Assembly: GCF_030373245.1 (NCBI RefSeq)
Contig: NZ_JAUCZF010000005.1
Location: 248,001-312,000 of the forward strand
Direction: 5' to 3'
DNA from: Hydrogenophaga sp.
Lineage (GTDB): Bacteria; Pseudomonadota; Gammaproteobacteria; Burkholderiales; Burkholderiaceae_C
DNA length: 64,000 nt
Positions 46,091-55,294 of the stretch are shown in pieces (positions within the stretch are counted from its first letter, which is position 1; each line of letters starts with the position of its first letter). Both the position numbers and the translations under genes were made by a program. The notes under the pieces are model-generated. The model ran no database searches, was not told the origin of the DNA, and worked only from the letters and a program-made list of their open reading frames with translations.

Positions 46091-46160
46091 GGCTGCTGGC
46101 GCCGCCCCCTGGGGGCTGACGCCGCAGGCGGCGCGGGGGGATCTCACCCTGCGGCGCGGG
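46091..46160. repeat. GC-rich palindromic (REP-like) repeat between guaB and guaA
   Basis: The 70-base stretch contains several nested palindromes: GCCCCCTGGGGGC and GCCGCAGGCGGC, then a further GCGGCG unit. Such GC-rich palindromic mosaics recur between genes in Comamonadaceae genomes. It may stabilise or attenuate the guaB transcript before guaA. Other copies were not found in this window. Confidence 0.5.
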
Positions 46161-46169
46161 GGAGAGCAT

Positions 46170-47750
<1,581 letters not shown>

Positions 47751-47811
47751 TCAATCACGCCGCTGGGCTCCATGGCCTGGACGCCGGAAAACGCCGCGCT
47801 ACACTGCGCGA

Positions 47812-48348
47812 ATGGTCCAAATCCCAAGCTTTCGTTCGCCTGCCCGAATCCTGCTTCTGGTTGCCTCAGCGCTGTGTTGCAGTGCCGCTTTGGCGCAATG
47901 GCAATGGCTGGACGGCGCTGGCCGCAAGGTCTTCAGCGACACGCCGCCGCCCGCCAGCGTGCCCGACAAGAACATCCTGAAGCGGCCCGGCCCGCCTTCG
48001 GCGCAGCCGCTGGCGAATGAAACGAGTGCGCCGGCCGCTACCGCCAGCACCGCCACGACCGCGGCACCCAAGCTCAGTGGCCGCGATGAGCAGCTTGAAG
48101 CCAGGAAGAAGCAGGCAGAAGCGGAAGAACAGGCCAAGAAAAAAGCCGATGAAGAAAAAGTGGCCAAGGCTCGGCAGGACAACTGCGAGCGCGCCAAACG
48201 CAACAAGACCACGATGGATTCGGGCATCCGCATCGCCACCACCAATGCCAAGGGCGAGCGAGAGATCATGGACGACAAGGCCCGCGCGGCTGAAAACCAG
48301 CGCCTCAACGCCATCATCCAGTCCGACTGCGGACCCGGCGTTCAGTGA
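47812..48348 (+). CDS. DUF4124 domain protein, exported
   Basis: The 178-residue protein has a signal peptide (ARILLLVASALCCSAALA) and a DUF4124 domain with QWQWLDGAGRKVFSDTPPP, the typical W-x-D-x-x-G...SDxPP pattern. A low-complexity middle and a charged coiled-coil (EARKKQAEAEEQAKKKADEE) follow, then a Cys-containing C-terminal helical part with NAIIQSDCGPG. The ATG at 47812 was chosen because it starts just before the signal sequence. Function is unknown; proteins of this type are common beside guaB in Comamonadaceae. Confidence 0.85.
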   Translation: MVQIPSFRSPARILLLVASALCCSAALAQWQWLDGAGRKVFSDTPPPASVPDKNILKRPGPPSAQPLANETSAPAATASTATTAAPKLSGRDEQLEARKKQAEAEEQAKKKADEEKVAKARQDNCERAKRNKTTMDSGIRIATTNAKGEREIMDDKARAAENQRLNAIIQSDCGPGVQ

Positions 48349-48368
48349 ACCCCTGATATGGAGCTGGC

Positions 48369-48692
48369 TCAGTAGCCCGGCTTAGCGCCTGGCCGGCGGC
48401 GCGAAAACAGCCCGGTGCCGCGGGCGCCCTGTCCCGCAAAACGTTCCCGCCGAGCCACCTTCGGGTCCACGCGCAGGTGCCGATACACCTCGACCCGATC
48501 GCCCTCACGCAGCTCGTCGCTGGCCAGTGCTCGTCGGTTCCAGATGCCCACCGGCAGCGCCAACAGCCCAGGGAACTGCCCCGCCCAGCCGGAAGCCTCC
48601 AGAGCCGCCGCCACCGTGGAACCAGCAGGCACCGTCAGTTCCAACTCGTGCACGGTGCGCGGTGCGCTGGCATAGGTGAGTGTGACCTTCAT
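48369..48692 (-). CDS. rnfH: RnfH family ubiquitin-like protein
   Basis: The 107-residue protein begins KVTLTYASAPRTVHELELTV and has VGIWNRRALASDELREGDRV and VEVYRHLRVDPKVARRERF, the beta-grasp pattern of RnfH (UPF0125). It ends in a basic tail (SRRRPGAKPGY). Its start overlaps the ratA stop by four bases. ratA and rnfH form a conserved pair across proteobacteria. The molecular role is unclear. Confidence 0.9.
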   Translation of the reverse strand: MKVTLTYASAPRTVHELELTVPAGSTVAAALEASGWAGQFPGLLALPVGIWNRRALASDELREGDRVEVYRHLRVDPKVARRERFAGQGARGTGLFSRRRPGAKPGY

Positions 48693-49132
48693 TCGCCGTA
48701 GACCTGGTCGGCGCGCTTGACGAAAGCATCCACCAGATTGCCCGCGATCTTGTCGAACACTGGCCCCACCAGACTGGCCAGCGTCTGGCTGGCAAACCCG
48801 TAAGTCAGGCGAAATTCGACCTTGCAGGCACGCTGCGTGCCGTCGCCCAAGGTGTGAAAGTCCCAGCAACCTTGCAGATGCGAAAACGGCCCATCGACCA
48901 GATCCAGCAGCACCTGGCGATCTTCCACATGGGTGTTGCGGGTGGTGAAACTCTGGCGCAGGCCGCCAATGGACATACCCACCTTGGCCACCATGCCGGA
49001 TTCGTGGCGCTCGACCACTTCGCTGTGGTCGCACCAAGGCAGGAACTGAGGGTAGTGGTGCACATCGGTCACCAGCGCAAACATTTCGTGTGGGCTGTGC
49101 CAGAGCAGGACGGACTTCTGAATCGTTTTCAT
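48689..49132 (-). CDS. ratA: RatA/START-domain protein, ubiquinone-binding Coq10 type
   Basis: The 147-residue protein has a START/Bet v1-like fold: MKTIQKSVLLWHSPHEMFAL, YPQFLPWCDHSEVVERHESG and YGFASQTLASLVGPVFDKIA. It belongs to the RatA/Coq10 family. E. coli RatA has been reported to block ribosomal subunit association, while Coq10 binds ubiquinone. The ATG at 49132 gives the normal family length. It is divergent from smpB and overlaps rnfH, as in most proteobacteria. Confidence 0.93.
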   Translation of the reverse strand: MKTIQKSVLLWHSPHEMFALVTDVHHYPQFLPWCDHSEVVERHESGMVAKVGMSIGGLRQSFTTRNTHVEDRQVLLDLVDGPFSHLQGCWDFHTLGDGTQRACKVEFRLTYGFASQTLASLVGPVFDKIAGNLVDAFVKRADQVYGE

Positions 49133-49235
49133 ACAATCGCGGGTCGAGCCAGGCGCACAACCCGGCTCGGGGCGCCGCCCAGACAACGCAGACGTTGTCA
49201 TTGTATTGGTCCGATGCGGCCACATCTAAGACCCC

Positions 49236-49730
49236 ATGTCCACCAAGCCCAGCAAAGCCGCCACCACCAAGACCGGCGACTCCCGCATCGCCGACAACAA
49301 GAAGGCGGTGTTCAACTACGCCATCGAAGAGCGCTTCGAGGCGGGCATGGTGCTGGAAGGCTGGGAAGTGAAAGCGCTGCGAGAGGGCAAGGTACAGCTC
49401 ACCGATGGCTACGTGATCATTCGCAGCGGCGAGCTGTTCTTGATCGGCTGCCAGATCAACCCCCTCAACACGGCCTCCAGTCATGTCACCCCGGATTCGG
49501 TGCGCACCAAAAAACTGCTCCTGCAAAAAGACCAGATACGGCGGCTGATCGGCAAGGTGGAGCAGAAGGGCTACACCCTGGTGCCACTCAACCTGCACTG
49601 GAAAAACGGCAAGGTGAAATGCGAAATTGCCCTGGGCAAGGGCAAGGCCGAACACGACAAGCGCGACACCATCAAAGACCGCGAAGGCAAACGCGAGGTC
49701 GAGCGGGTGATGAAGTCTCGCACCCGCTGA
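49236..49730 (+). CDS. smpB: SsrA-binding protein SmpB
   Basis: The 164-residue protein has the SmpB fold: [57 protein letters not shown], and the basic C-terminal tail [20 protein letters not shown] that reaches into the ribosome mRNA channel. It works with tmRNA in trans-translation to rescue stalled ribosomes. No tmRNA gene was seen in the window. It is divergent from ratA. Confidence 0.97.
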   Translation: MSTKPSKAATTKTGDSRIADNKKAVFNYAIEERFEAGMVLEGWEVKALREGKVQLTDGYVIIRSGELFLIGCQINPLNTASSHVTPDSVRTKKLLLQKDQIRRLIGKVEQKGYTLVPLNLHWKNGKVKCEIALGKGKAEHDKRDTIKDREGKREVERVMKSRTR

Positions 49731-49754
49731 GGGCGAGCGACCCGCCCGGCGAGA

Positions 49755-50621
49755 TCAATCGAACAGGTCGGGCTCGGTAGGAATCAGGTCGTTCCAGATG
49801 GTCTGGAAATGCAGCCATCCGATGTACTCGCTGCCCACATGTTCTCGGCTGTAGCGCGCCCGGTCGGCAGGCACCAGACGCGGCGCCTGGCCGGTGGCCA
49901 TCACGGCCAGTTGCTGCTGGCAGCAACGCTCCAGCGCGATGAACCAGAACGCCGCGGCTTCAATGCTGTGGCGGCTGGCCGTGAACAGGCCGTGGTTCTG
50001 GTGGATGGCGGCCTTGACGCCCTTGAACCAGTCGGCCACCTTCAACCCGGCCTTGACCTCCACCGCCACCTGCCCGGCCTCGTCGCCAATCACCACATGG
50101 TCTTCAAAAAATGCGGCGGCGTCCTGCGAAATGGGCAGCAGCGGCTGGCCGAGTGACGCAAACGCCGTGCCGTAAACCGTGTGGGCGTGGCACATGGCCA
50201 GGATGTCAGGGTGCGCCTCATGCACCGCGGCGTGCAGCACAAAGCCAGCGCGGTTCACCGCATGGCGCCCCTCCACCACCTCGCCCTGGTGGTCCACCAG
50301 GATCAGGTTGGACACCTTCACCTGCGCAAAATGCACCGCCATCGGGTTGGTCCAGTACAGATGCGGGTGCTCGGGGTCTCGAATGGTGAGGTGGCCAGCA
50401 AAGCCGTAGTCAAAGCGCTGGCGCGCAAACGCGCGGCAGGCGCCCACCAGACGCTCTTTCAGGTACTGCCGCTCCTGCGCCACGTTGTCGAAGCTGGGAA
50501 TGCCAGGGTAAATCAGTCCGGGCTGATCGGGCTGATATATCGAGACCTTGGGATCGGCCAGCGGATCGTGACGGTGTTCTTTCTGGCCCAGCGACTGCAA
50601 TTTTTCAAGCACAGCGGACAT
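49755..50621 (-). CDS. Class II aldolase/adducin family protein
   Basis: The 288-residue protein has the class II aldolase fold: FDYGFAGHLTIRDPEHPHLY, VLHAAVHEAHPDILAMCHAH (zinc His pair), and AIHQNHGLFTASRHSIEAAA, where another His completes the site. Sequences of this type are often annotated as aldolase family proteins close to L-fuculose-phosphate aldolase; the substrate is unknown. It lies divergently opposite a LysR-family regulator, which probably controls it. Confidence 0.88.
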   Translation of the reverse strand: MSAVLEKLQSLGQKEHRHDPLADPKVSIYQPDQPGLIYPGIPSFDNVAQERQYLKERLVGACRAFARQRFDYGFAGHLTIRDPEHPHLYWTNPMAVHFAQVKVSNLILVDHQGEVVEGRHAVNRAGFVLHAAVHEAHPDILAMCHAHTVYGTAFASLGQPLLPISQDAAAFFEDHVVIGDEAGQVAVEVKAGLKVADWFKGVKAAIHQNHGLFTASRHSIEAAAFWFIALERCCQQQLAVMATGQAPRLVPADRARYSREHVGSEYIGWLHFQTIWNDLIPTEPDLFD

Positions 50622-50730
50622 GTTGTCTCCTCAGGTATTTTCGAGCACCGATGCTGAGACAGCAGCCGTGAATTGACAAACGATGAATGCTCATGGAAAC
50701 ATGAGCCAGTTTCATCTGAAAGCTTTTGGC

Positions 50731-51621
50731 ATGAGGAATTTTCCACCGCTTGCGCGCTTGCGCACCTTTGAAGCCGCTGCCCGCTTGCAGAGCTTTGCGC
50801 TCGCCGCCCAGGAGCTGCACCTGACCGCATCGGCCATCAGCCACCAGATCCGCGACCTGGAACGGCACTTCGGTCGTGCGCTGTTCGAGCGCCACCACCG
50901 CCGGGTGCAGACCACGCGAGAGGGACAGCGCCTGTTCGAGGGCCTTGCACGCCTGTTTGACGCGCTGGAAGCCACCTGCGCCGAGGTGCAGCTGCCATCC
51001 CACGACGAGGTGCTCGCACTGCACTGCGCGCCCAGCCTGGCGCTGAAGTGGCTCGGCCCGCGACTGCCCGCGTTCCTGGGGCAGCACCCTGGCCTCAACA
51101 TTCGGCTCACCACCGGCGCCGAGCCGGTGGACCTGAGCGTGATGCGCGACATCGATGTGGTCCTGTCGTATGGGGCGCCGCGCCAGCAGGCAGGGCTGGA
51201 CACACGTTCGCTTGACGACGAACTCATTGCCCCGATGGTGTCACCGTCCCTGCTGATCGATCGGGAAAGCGCCGCGAAGGCCATCCAGCGCCTGGTGCTG
51301 ATCGAATCCCAGCTCAGCCCGGTGGACTGGGCCCACTGGTTCCAGATCAACGACCTGGCGCTGCCACCTGGCCCCCGGCAGTCATTTGACCGCGCCGCCA
51401 TGGCCATTGCCGCCGCCGTCGATGGCCTGGGCGTAGCGCTGGAGAGCACGCGGCTGGCGTGGCGCGAACTGGAACGTGGTGAGCTGGTGGTGCTCGGAGG
51501 AAAGCGCCTGAAGACGGTCCGGCGGCCCCTGCATTTCGTCAGCGTGCGCAGCACCGACCAACATCGGGTGCCGGTAGCGGCATTTGTCAACTGGATCCAG
51601 GCGCAGGCCGCTGGTGCCTGA
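50731..51621 (+). CDS. LysR family transcriptional regulator (GcvA-like)
   Basis: The 296-residue protein starts MRNFPPLARLRTFEAAARLQ with the winged helix SFALAAQELHLTASAISHQI, as in GcvA-type LysR proteins. A periplasmic-binding effector domain follows (LALHCAPSLALKWLGPRLPA to the end). An ATG at 50683 would add 16 residues; 50731 is preferred because GcvA-like proteins begin at this point. It diverges from the class II aldolase gene and probably regulates it. The DNA after it carries a relic integron. Confidence 0.92.
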   Translation: MRNFPPLARLRTFEAAARLQSFALAAQELHLTASAISHQIRDLERHFGRALFERHHRRVQTTREGQRLFEGLARLFDALEATCAEVQLPSHDEVLALHCAPSLALKWLGPRLPAFLGQHPGLNIRLTTGAEPVDLSVMRDIDVVLSYGAPRQQAGLDTRSLDDELIAPMVSPSLLIDRESAAKAIQRLVLIESQLSPVDWAHWFQINDLALPPGPRQSFDRAAMAIAAAVDGLGVALESTRLAWRELERGELVVLGGKRLKTVRRPLHFVSVRSTDQHRVPVAAFVNWIQAQAAGA

Positions 51622-51848
51622 CTGCCGCCCGTGCGTCCCTGAAGCGGGTGGCGGCAGCGCATGACAGGCGACAAAGTCTGAGACAAATTTTCGCCAAGGG
51701 CCGATCGAGGTGGGCCAAACGAGTTCGACGCAACGACTGCTCACGCCGAGGGTGAACTCACGCTCTCGACCTTATGCGGGCCTACAGGCATTGCCCGCAA
51801 AGCGGTCTGTCAGCCGATGTGCATTCGGTCCAGTGCCGTTGGGCAGCC

Positions 51849-51974
51849 TCACAACACAAACGCGTTGGTCCAGTAGACACCGACCGTCTCGGTCTGTAGG
51901 CTGGCCGGCAGTTCGCGCACCTGATCCAGCAGCCGGGCGGACCGGGGAGGGACCCAGTCGGGTTTGTCGGATCT
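51849..51974 (-). pseudogene. intI: Integron integrase (IntI) N-terminal remnant
   Basis: On the minus strand, 41 codons followed by TGA read RSDKPDWVPPRSARLLDQVR, then LPASLQTETVGVYWTNAFVL. This matches the N-terminal arm-binding region of integron integrases (RLLDQVRE, then LRTE...YVxWxxxFI/VxFH). The catalytic domain of about 280 residues is missing, and the frame has no start codon. A perfect LexA box lies just upstream in the orientation expected for PintI. The remnant is therefore a truncated intI of a former chromosomal integron. Confidence 0.7.
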
Positions 51975-51981
51975 GTTAAAA

Positions 51982-51997
51982 CTGTTTATGCATACAG
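51982..51997. promoter_or_regulatory. LexA (SOS) box in the integron-like intI-attI region
   Basis: CTGTTTATGCATACAG fits the LexA consensus CTGT-N8-ACAG perfectly. In class 1 and Vibrio integrons LexA binds in the intI promoter, so SOS stress induces the integrase. Here the box lies seven bases upstream of the intI remnant on the minus strand, in the same arrangement. Confidence 0.8.
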
Positions 51998-52109
51998 TAT
52001 GAGGCGCTACAGGATTGATTTCAAACACATTTTGGGGATGTCATGAGACTTTGTTTAACGGCAGCGGTTGTGGGTATCCGGCGTTTTGCCGTTTAAATCA
52101 AAGTTGGGC
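51998..52109. other. Putative attI region ending in a GTTGGGC core
   Basis: This stretch between the LexA box and the first cassette ends with GTTGGGC at 52103-52109, which fits the core recombination site GTTRRRY. Inside lies a hairpin with AACGGCA/TGCCGTT (52056-52094 region). A 17-codon frame (52041-52094) is too short to call a gene. The border at 52103/52104 is where cassette insertion would occur. Confidence 0.55.
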
Positions 52110-52126
52110 GTTTAATCGAGGCAACT

Positions 52127-52342
52127 ATGGAGCACGAATCCGCTAAGGCCATCGCAGAGTCACTAGAGTGCGCAATTGCGCACTTGACTCTCTCGCTGCA
52201 GCAAGCACAGCAAAGTCTTCCTCCGTCTGAGTTTGCCGCGTTCAAGAAATCTGTCGGCCTTGTCATTGGGCGCGTTTCGCATGAGTTGCTAGATCCAATT
52301 TACGCTGTGCATCCTGATCTCGCTCCACCTGGGGTGCTGTGA
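52127..52342 (+). CDS. Gene cassette protein, small helical hypothetical
   Basis: The 71-residue protein starts MEHESAKAIAESLECAIAHL, with GAGG upstream of the ATG, 18 bases after the putative attI core. It is predicted to be two or three helices and then a Pro-rich end (VHPDLAPPGVL). It is typical of short cassette-borne proteins of unknown function. The putative attC site begins 70 bases after the stop, so the gene and site together form a cassette of about 405 bases. Confidence 0.65.
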   Translation: MEHESAKAIAESLECAIAHLTLSLQQAQQSLPPSEFAAFKKSVGLVIGRVSHELLDPIYAVHPDLAPPGVL

Positions 52343-52412
52343 TGCATAAGGTCCCTGGCCTCTCGGTCGTTCAGTTCAGCCGCCCCACATCCGTGCCATT
52401 GTTCATCGGCAA

Positions 52413-52514
52413 GCCCAACCCGGCAGTCGAGTGGAGCCAAAACGGCGAGGGTTGTTCGGAGCGCTTCGGCATCCACAGTGGTGCCATTTTGTCCCACTCA
52501 CTTTTACGTTGAGC
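52413..52514. repeat. Putative attC recombination site of the gene cassette
   Basis: GCCCAAC at 52413-52419 fits R'' (RYYYAAC), and GTTGAGC at 52508-52514 fits R' (GTTRRRY). The two ends are complementary at six of seven positions. The interior folds as an imperfect stem: AGTCGAGTGG...CCAAAACGGC pairs with GCCATTTTG...CCCACTCACT. Length is 102 bases, within the attC range. From 52515 to the next gene at 52750, I see no clear cassette gene. Confidence 0.65.
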
Positions 52515-52749
52515 GACTGCTTTCCACTTGGCCATCCGACAGCGCCTGGCCGACAGTGACAGTAGCAAGCGCTGCCAGGAAGCTGACGTTCGATGCGTGC
52601 GCCTGGCCTGTCCAAGGCAGTGCGCGGTAAGTGAAACTTCGAGCAACTGGGACTGGTGTGAGCCTGTCTCCAGCATGGATTTCGCTTCGGATGGCCGAGC
52701 CGTTGATGGCTGGCGATATGCCTACTTGATCTGACCCAAACAACAGCGC

Positions 52750-53835
52750 TCAACGGAGGTACAGCCAATACACCACCACCAAACCCACCAGCACGGCCAA
52801 GCCGATCTTCACCCAACTCTTGGGGTACTCACCCGCCACCTGGCCGCTGTGTCCGTTGATGACGACCTGGTAGGTCTTGGCGCCATATTGGTAGCCGACC
52901 AGCCACACGGGCAGCAGCACGTGCTTGAAGGTCTGGGCGCCGAAGCTGGCCTGCATGTTCAGGTTGCGGTGGGTGTCTGCGCCGATGTCCTGGACGCAGA
53001 GGTTGCGCAAGGCCTGCTCCATGCGCTGTTGGCCCTGGGTCGCTGCGCCGCGCAAATCGAGTGAATAGCGCTCCACCGTCCACCCGCTCAGGTAGGCCGG
53101 GTCATAGGGGCGCAGGCCGGAGGTGGTGGCGAAGGGCTCGATGGCGCGCATCAACCTGGGGTGCACCCCCCGGGAGCCGCAGACCAGGGTGTCGTCGAAC
53201 TGCGTGGCCACCTGCCCGCTCACGCGGCGCCAGCGCACCTGCTGTCGGTTGTTGTTGTCACGGTAGTAGGTGCCGGCCTCCGCCGTGTAGCGGGCCTGGG
53301 CGTTGGCGTCAAATGTCCAATACGGCAGGTACACGCCGTGCAAGGTGTCGGTGAGGGCCTTCTTTTTCAGCGCATTGGGTGCCCACCAGCGGCTGCCGTA
53401 CCACTGACGCACCCGCTCACGGGCTTTGGGTTCGTCCACCTGAAAAGGCAACAGGCTCTGGGGGCGGATGACGTCCACGCCTTCGTCGAACGGCAGCAGC
53501 GCGCTGGAGCCGCAAAAGTCACAACGTTTGCCCTGCTGCTCGGCGCTGAAAAAGCTGATGGCCTGGCAATGCTGGCAGCGCACCTGGCGCCTTGCGTCCT
53601 GCAGGCCTCGATTCGCAGCGGGCGTGGCGCGCAAGGCGGCCACCAGGTCCAGCTCTTGCACTTCGCCTTCGGCCTCAATGGCATAAGGCGACTCGGTGCC
53701 GCAGAAGGCACATTTGAGCGTCTGGCTCGCGGGGTGCCATTGCGCCTCGCCACCGCAGGCGGGGCAGTTGAACTTGCGCTGCGCCTGATGCTCGGCCGGG
53801 TCGGTGGCGGCGCTGGCCGCTGCGTTGGGGTTCAC
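52750..53835 (-). CDS. Zinc-ribbon protein with C-terminal membrane anchor
   Basis: The 361-residue protein has two Cys-rich zinc ribbons near the N-terminus (CPACGG...CAFCGT and CQHCQ...CDFCGS, residues about 24-110), a long strand-rich domain with YLPYWTFDANAQARYTAE and ILPVWL-like patterns (HVLLPVWLVGYQYG), and a single C-terminal membrane helix (IGLAVLVGLVVVYWLYL). Such proteins are often mis-annotated as helicases because of the zinc ribbons. It is 40 bases from the SPFH gene, read in the same direction, and probably works with it. Confidence 0.82.
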   Translation of the reverse strand: MNPNAAASAATDPAEHQAQRKFNCPACGGEAQWHPASQTLKCAFCGTESPYAIEAEGEVQELDLVAALRATPAANRGLQDARRQVRCQHCQAISFFSAEQQGKRCDFCGSSALLPFDEGVDVIRPQSLLPFQVDEPKARERVRQWYGSRWWAPNALKKKALTDTLHGVYLPYWTFDANAQARYTAEAGTYYRDNNNRQQVRWRRVSGQVATQFDDTLVCGSRGVHPRLMRAIEPFATTSGLRPYDPAYLSGWTVERYSLDLRGAATQGQQRMEQALRNLCVQDIGADTHRNLNMQASFGAQTFKHVLLPVWLVGYQYGAKTYQVVINGHSGQVAGEYPKSWVKIGLAVLVGLVVVYWLYLR

Positions 53836-53875
53836 GTGTCGAGGCCTGGAGCTGACGGACCAGCGCGCAGAGGCA

Positions 53876-54970
53876 TCAGCCCTTCATGAACTCGTCGAGC
53901 GCGCTGCGCGTGATGCGCCACTGGCTACCGATCTTGCGTCCCTGCAACGTCCCTGCTTCCAGCTCCTGCAACACGTCTGCCGGTGTCACGGCCAGCGCCT
54001 CTGCCACCTGTTCCGGCGTGAAAAGCTCGGGCAACGCGGCACCACCGCCGGCAGAAGGCGCCACGGCCCCCCCCGCGCCCGGTACGAAGCCAGGCTGCGA
54101 AGGCGCCGCCGCCATGCCTCCGGCGCCGCCACCCTGCAACATCGATTGCCCCATGGCCAGCCCGGCGGCCAGCTCGGCGCCCACGCCGGCAACACCTGCC
54201 TTGCCTTCGGCCAGGGCGTTGCCCATGTTGTATTTCACATAGTCGTTCAGGTTGCCGATGGCCGTCATCGCGCCGCGCTTGTCGATGGCCTGCTCCAGCT
54301 CCGGCGGCACCGACACGTTTTCCACCACAAATGCGGTCAGCTCCAGACCGTACTTTTCGCGCATCACCGCATTGAGCGGCGCCAGCAAGGCCTCGCCCAG
54401 CTCGCCGTAGCGCGTGGCCACATCCAGCGCCGGCACCTTGGCCGTGGCCAGGGCTTCGCTGAACACGCTCACGATGCGCGAACGCATCACGTCGCTGAAC
54501 TCGTCGAGGCGGAAATGGTGGTCGGTGCCCGCCACCTCCTTCAGGAACAGCGCGGGCTCGACCACCTTGAAATCGTAGGTGCCGAAGGCGCGCATGCGCA
54601 CCACGCCGAAGTCGGCGTCGCGCATCATGACCGGGTTGGCCGTGCCCCACTTGTTGCCCGGGAACACGCGGGTGGTGACGTAATAGACGTCGCACTTGAA
54701 AGGCGTCTGGAACTTGTATTTCCAGCCCAGCAAGTCGCTCAGAATGGGGATGTTTTCGGTCTTGAGCGTGTGCTTGCCCGGACCCAGCGTGTCGGCAAAC
54801 TGGCCCACGTAGACGAACTGCGCCACCTGGCTTTCGCGCACGATGAGCTGGGCATCGTTCTTGATCTGCTTGTCGTCGTCGGGGAATCGGAACGACAAGG
54901 TGTCGCGCGAATCGTCAACCCACTCAATGACGTCGATGAATTGACGGTTGATGAAATTCATGAGTGCCAT
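53876..54970 (-). CDS. SPFH/band 7 domain protein with C-terminal excisionase-type HTH
   Basis: The 364-residue protein resembles YdjI/virion core-like SPFH proteins (INRQFIDVIEWVDDSRDTLS, VYVGQFADTLGPGKHTLKTE, FQTPFKCDVYYVTTRVFPGN) over residues 1-235. A Gly/Ala/Pro linker follows (255-310). The last 50 residues, LFTPEQVAEALAVTPADVLQ then GRKIGSQWRITRSALDEFM, match an excisionase/MerR-like helix-turn-helix (HTH_17 type). A membrane-linked scaffolding protein with a DNA-binding tail is unusual. The zinc-ribbon protein gene follows at 40 bases. Confidence 0.85.
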   Translation of the reverse strand: MALMNFINRQFIDVIEWVDDSRDTLSFRFPDDDKQIKNDAQLIVRESQVAQFVYVGQFADTLGPGKHTLKTENIPILSDLLGWKYKFQTPFKCDVYYVTTRVFPGNKWGTANPVMMRDADFGVVRMRAFGTYDFKVVEPALFLKEVAGTDHHFRLDEFSDVMRSRIVSVFSEALATAKVPALDVATRYGELGEALLAPLNAVMREKYGLELTAFVVENVSVPPELEQAIDKRGAMTAIGNLNDYVKYNMGNALAEGKAGVAGVGAELAAGLAMGQSMLQGGGAGGMAAAPSQPGFVPGAGGAVAPSAGGGAALPELFTPEQVAEALAVTPADVLQELEAGTLQGRKIGSQWRITRSALDEFMKG

Positions 54971-55294
54971 GTTGACTCCGGTTCGGTCGATGTGCGGATG
55001 GAGAAAAGTTTAGCTGTTTTATGCACTGACGCTGGAGGGCCGATTCGAGAGGAAGCGACGCAGCCAGAAGAGCAATGGTGGGCCGTTGAACGCCGTGATG
55101 CTGGTTCAAGGGCTGGTTTCGACGGCCAAGCGAAAGCGCCTGTACAAGCCTTCTCGTGCACAGCACTGGATCTTGCAGGCGACTCAGTTGCTCTGGGCTT
55201 TCGGGTTCAACAGCGGAGGCCATACGCCCATCAAGAAAATGCCCGCTGCCCCCACAGGGTGGCTCAGCGGGCATTCAACCCTTGCTGCGCGGCC
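54971..55294. other. Intergenic region with terminator for the proV operon
   Basis: No gene is seen in these 324 bases; short plus-strand frames overlap the terminator. It holds the upstream region of the SPFH gene and the terminator for the leftward proXWV operon at 55232-55275. Confidence 0.45.
55232..55275 (-). terminator. Rho-independent terminator of the proXWV-type operon
   Basis: On the minus strand AATGCCCGCTG pairs with CAGCGGGCATT (11 bases), followed by TTTCTTG, 20 bases after the ATPase gene stop at 55295. Confidence 0.75.

Noticed and set aside
48369-49655. 428-codon minus-strand frame spanning rnfH and ratA
   Set aside because: Only its last 107 codons (rnfH) carry conserved sequence; the upstream part is the shifted frame of ratA.
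52528-52734. 68-codon plus-strand ORF after the attC site
   Set aside because: It would need a TTG start without a ribosome site, and the sequence has no recognisable features; a second cassette cannot be claimed.
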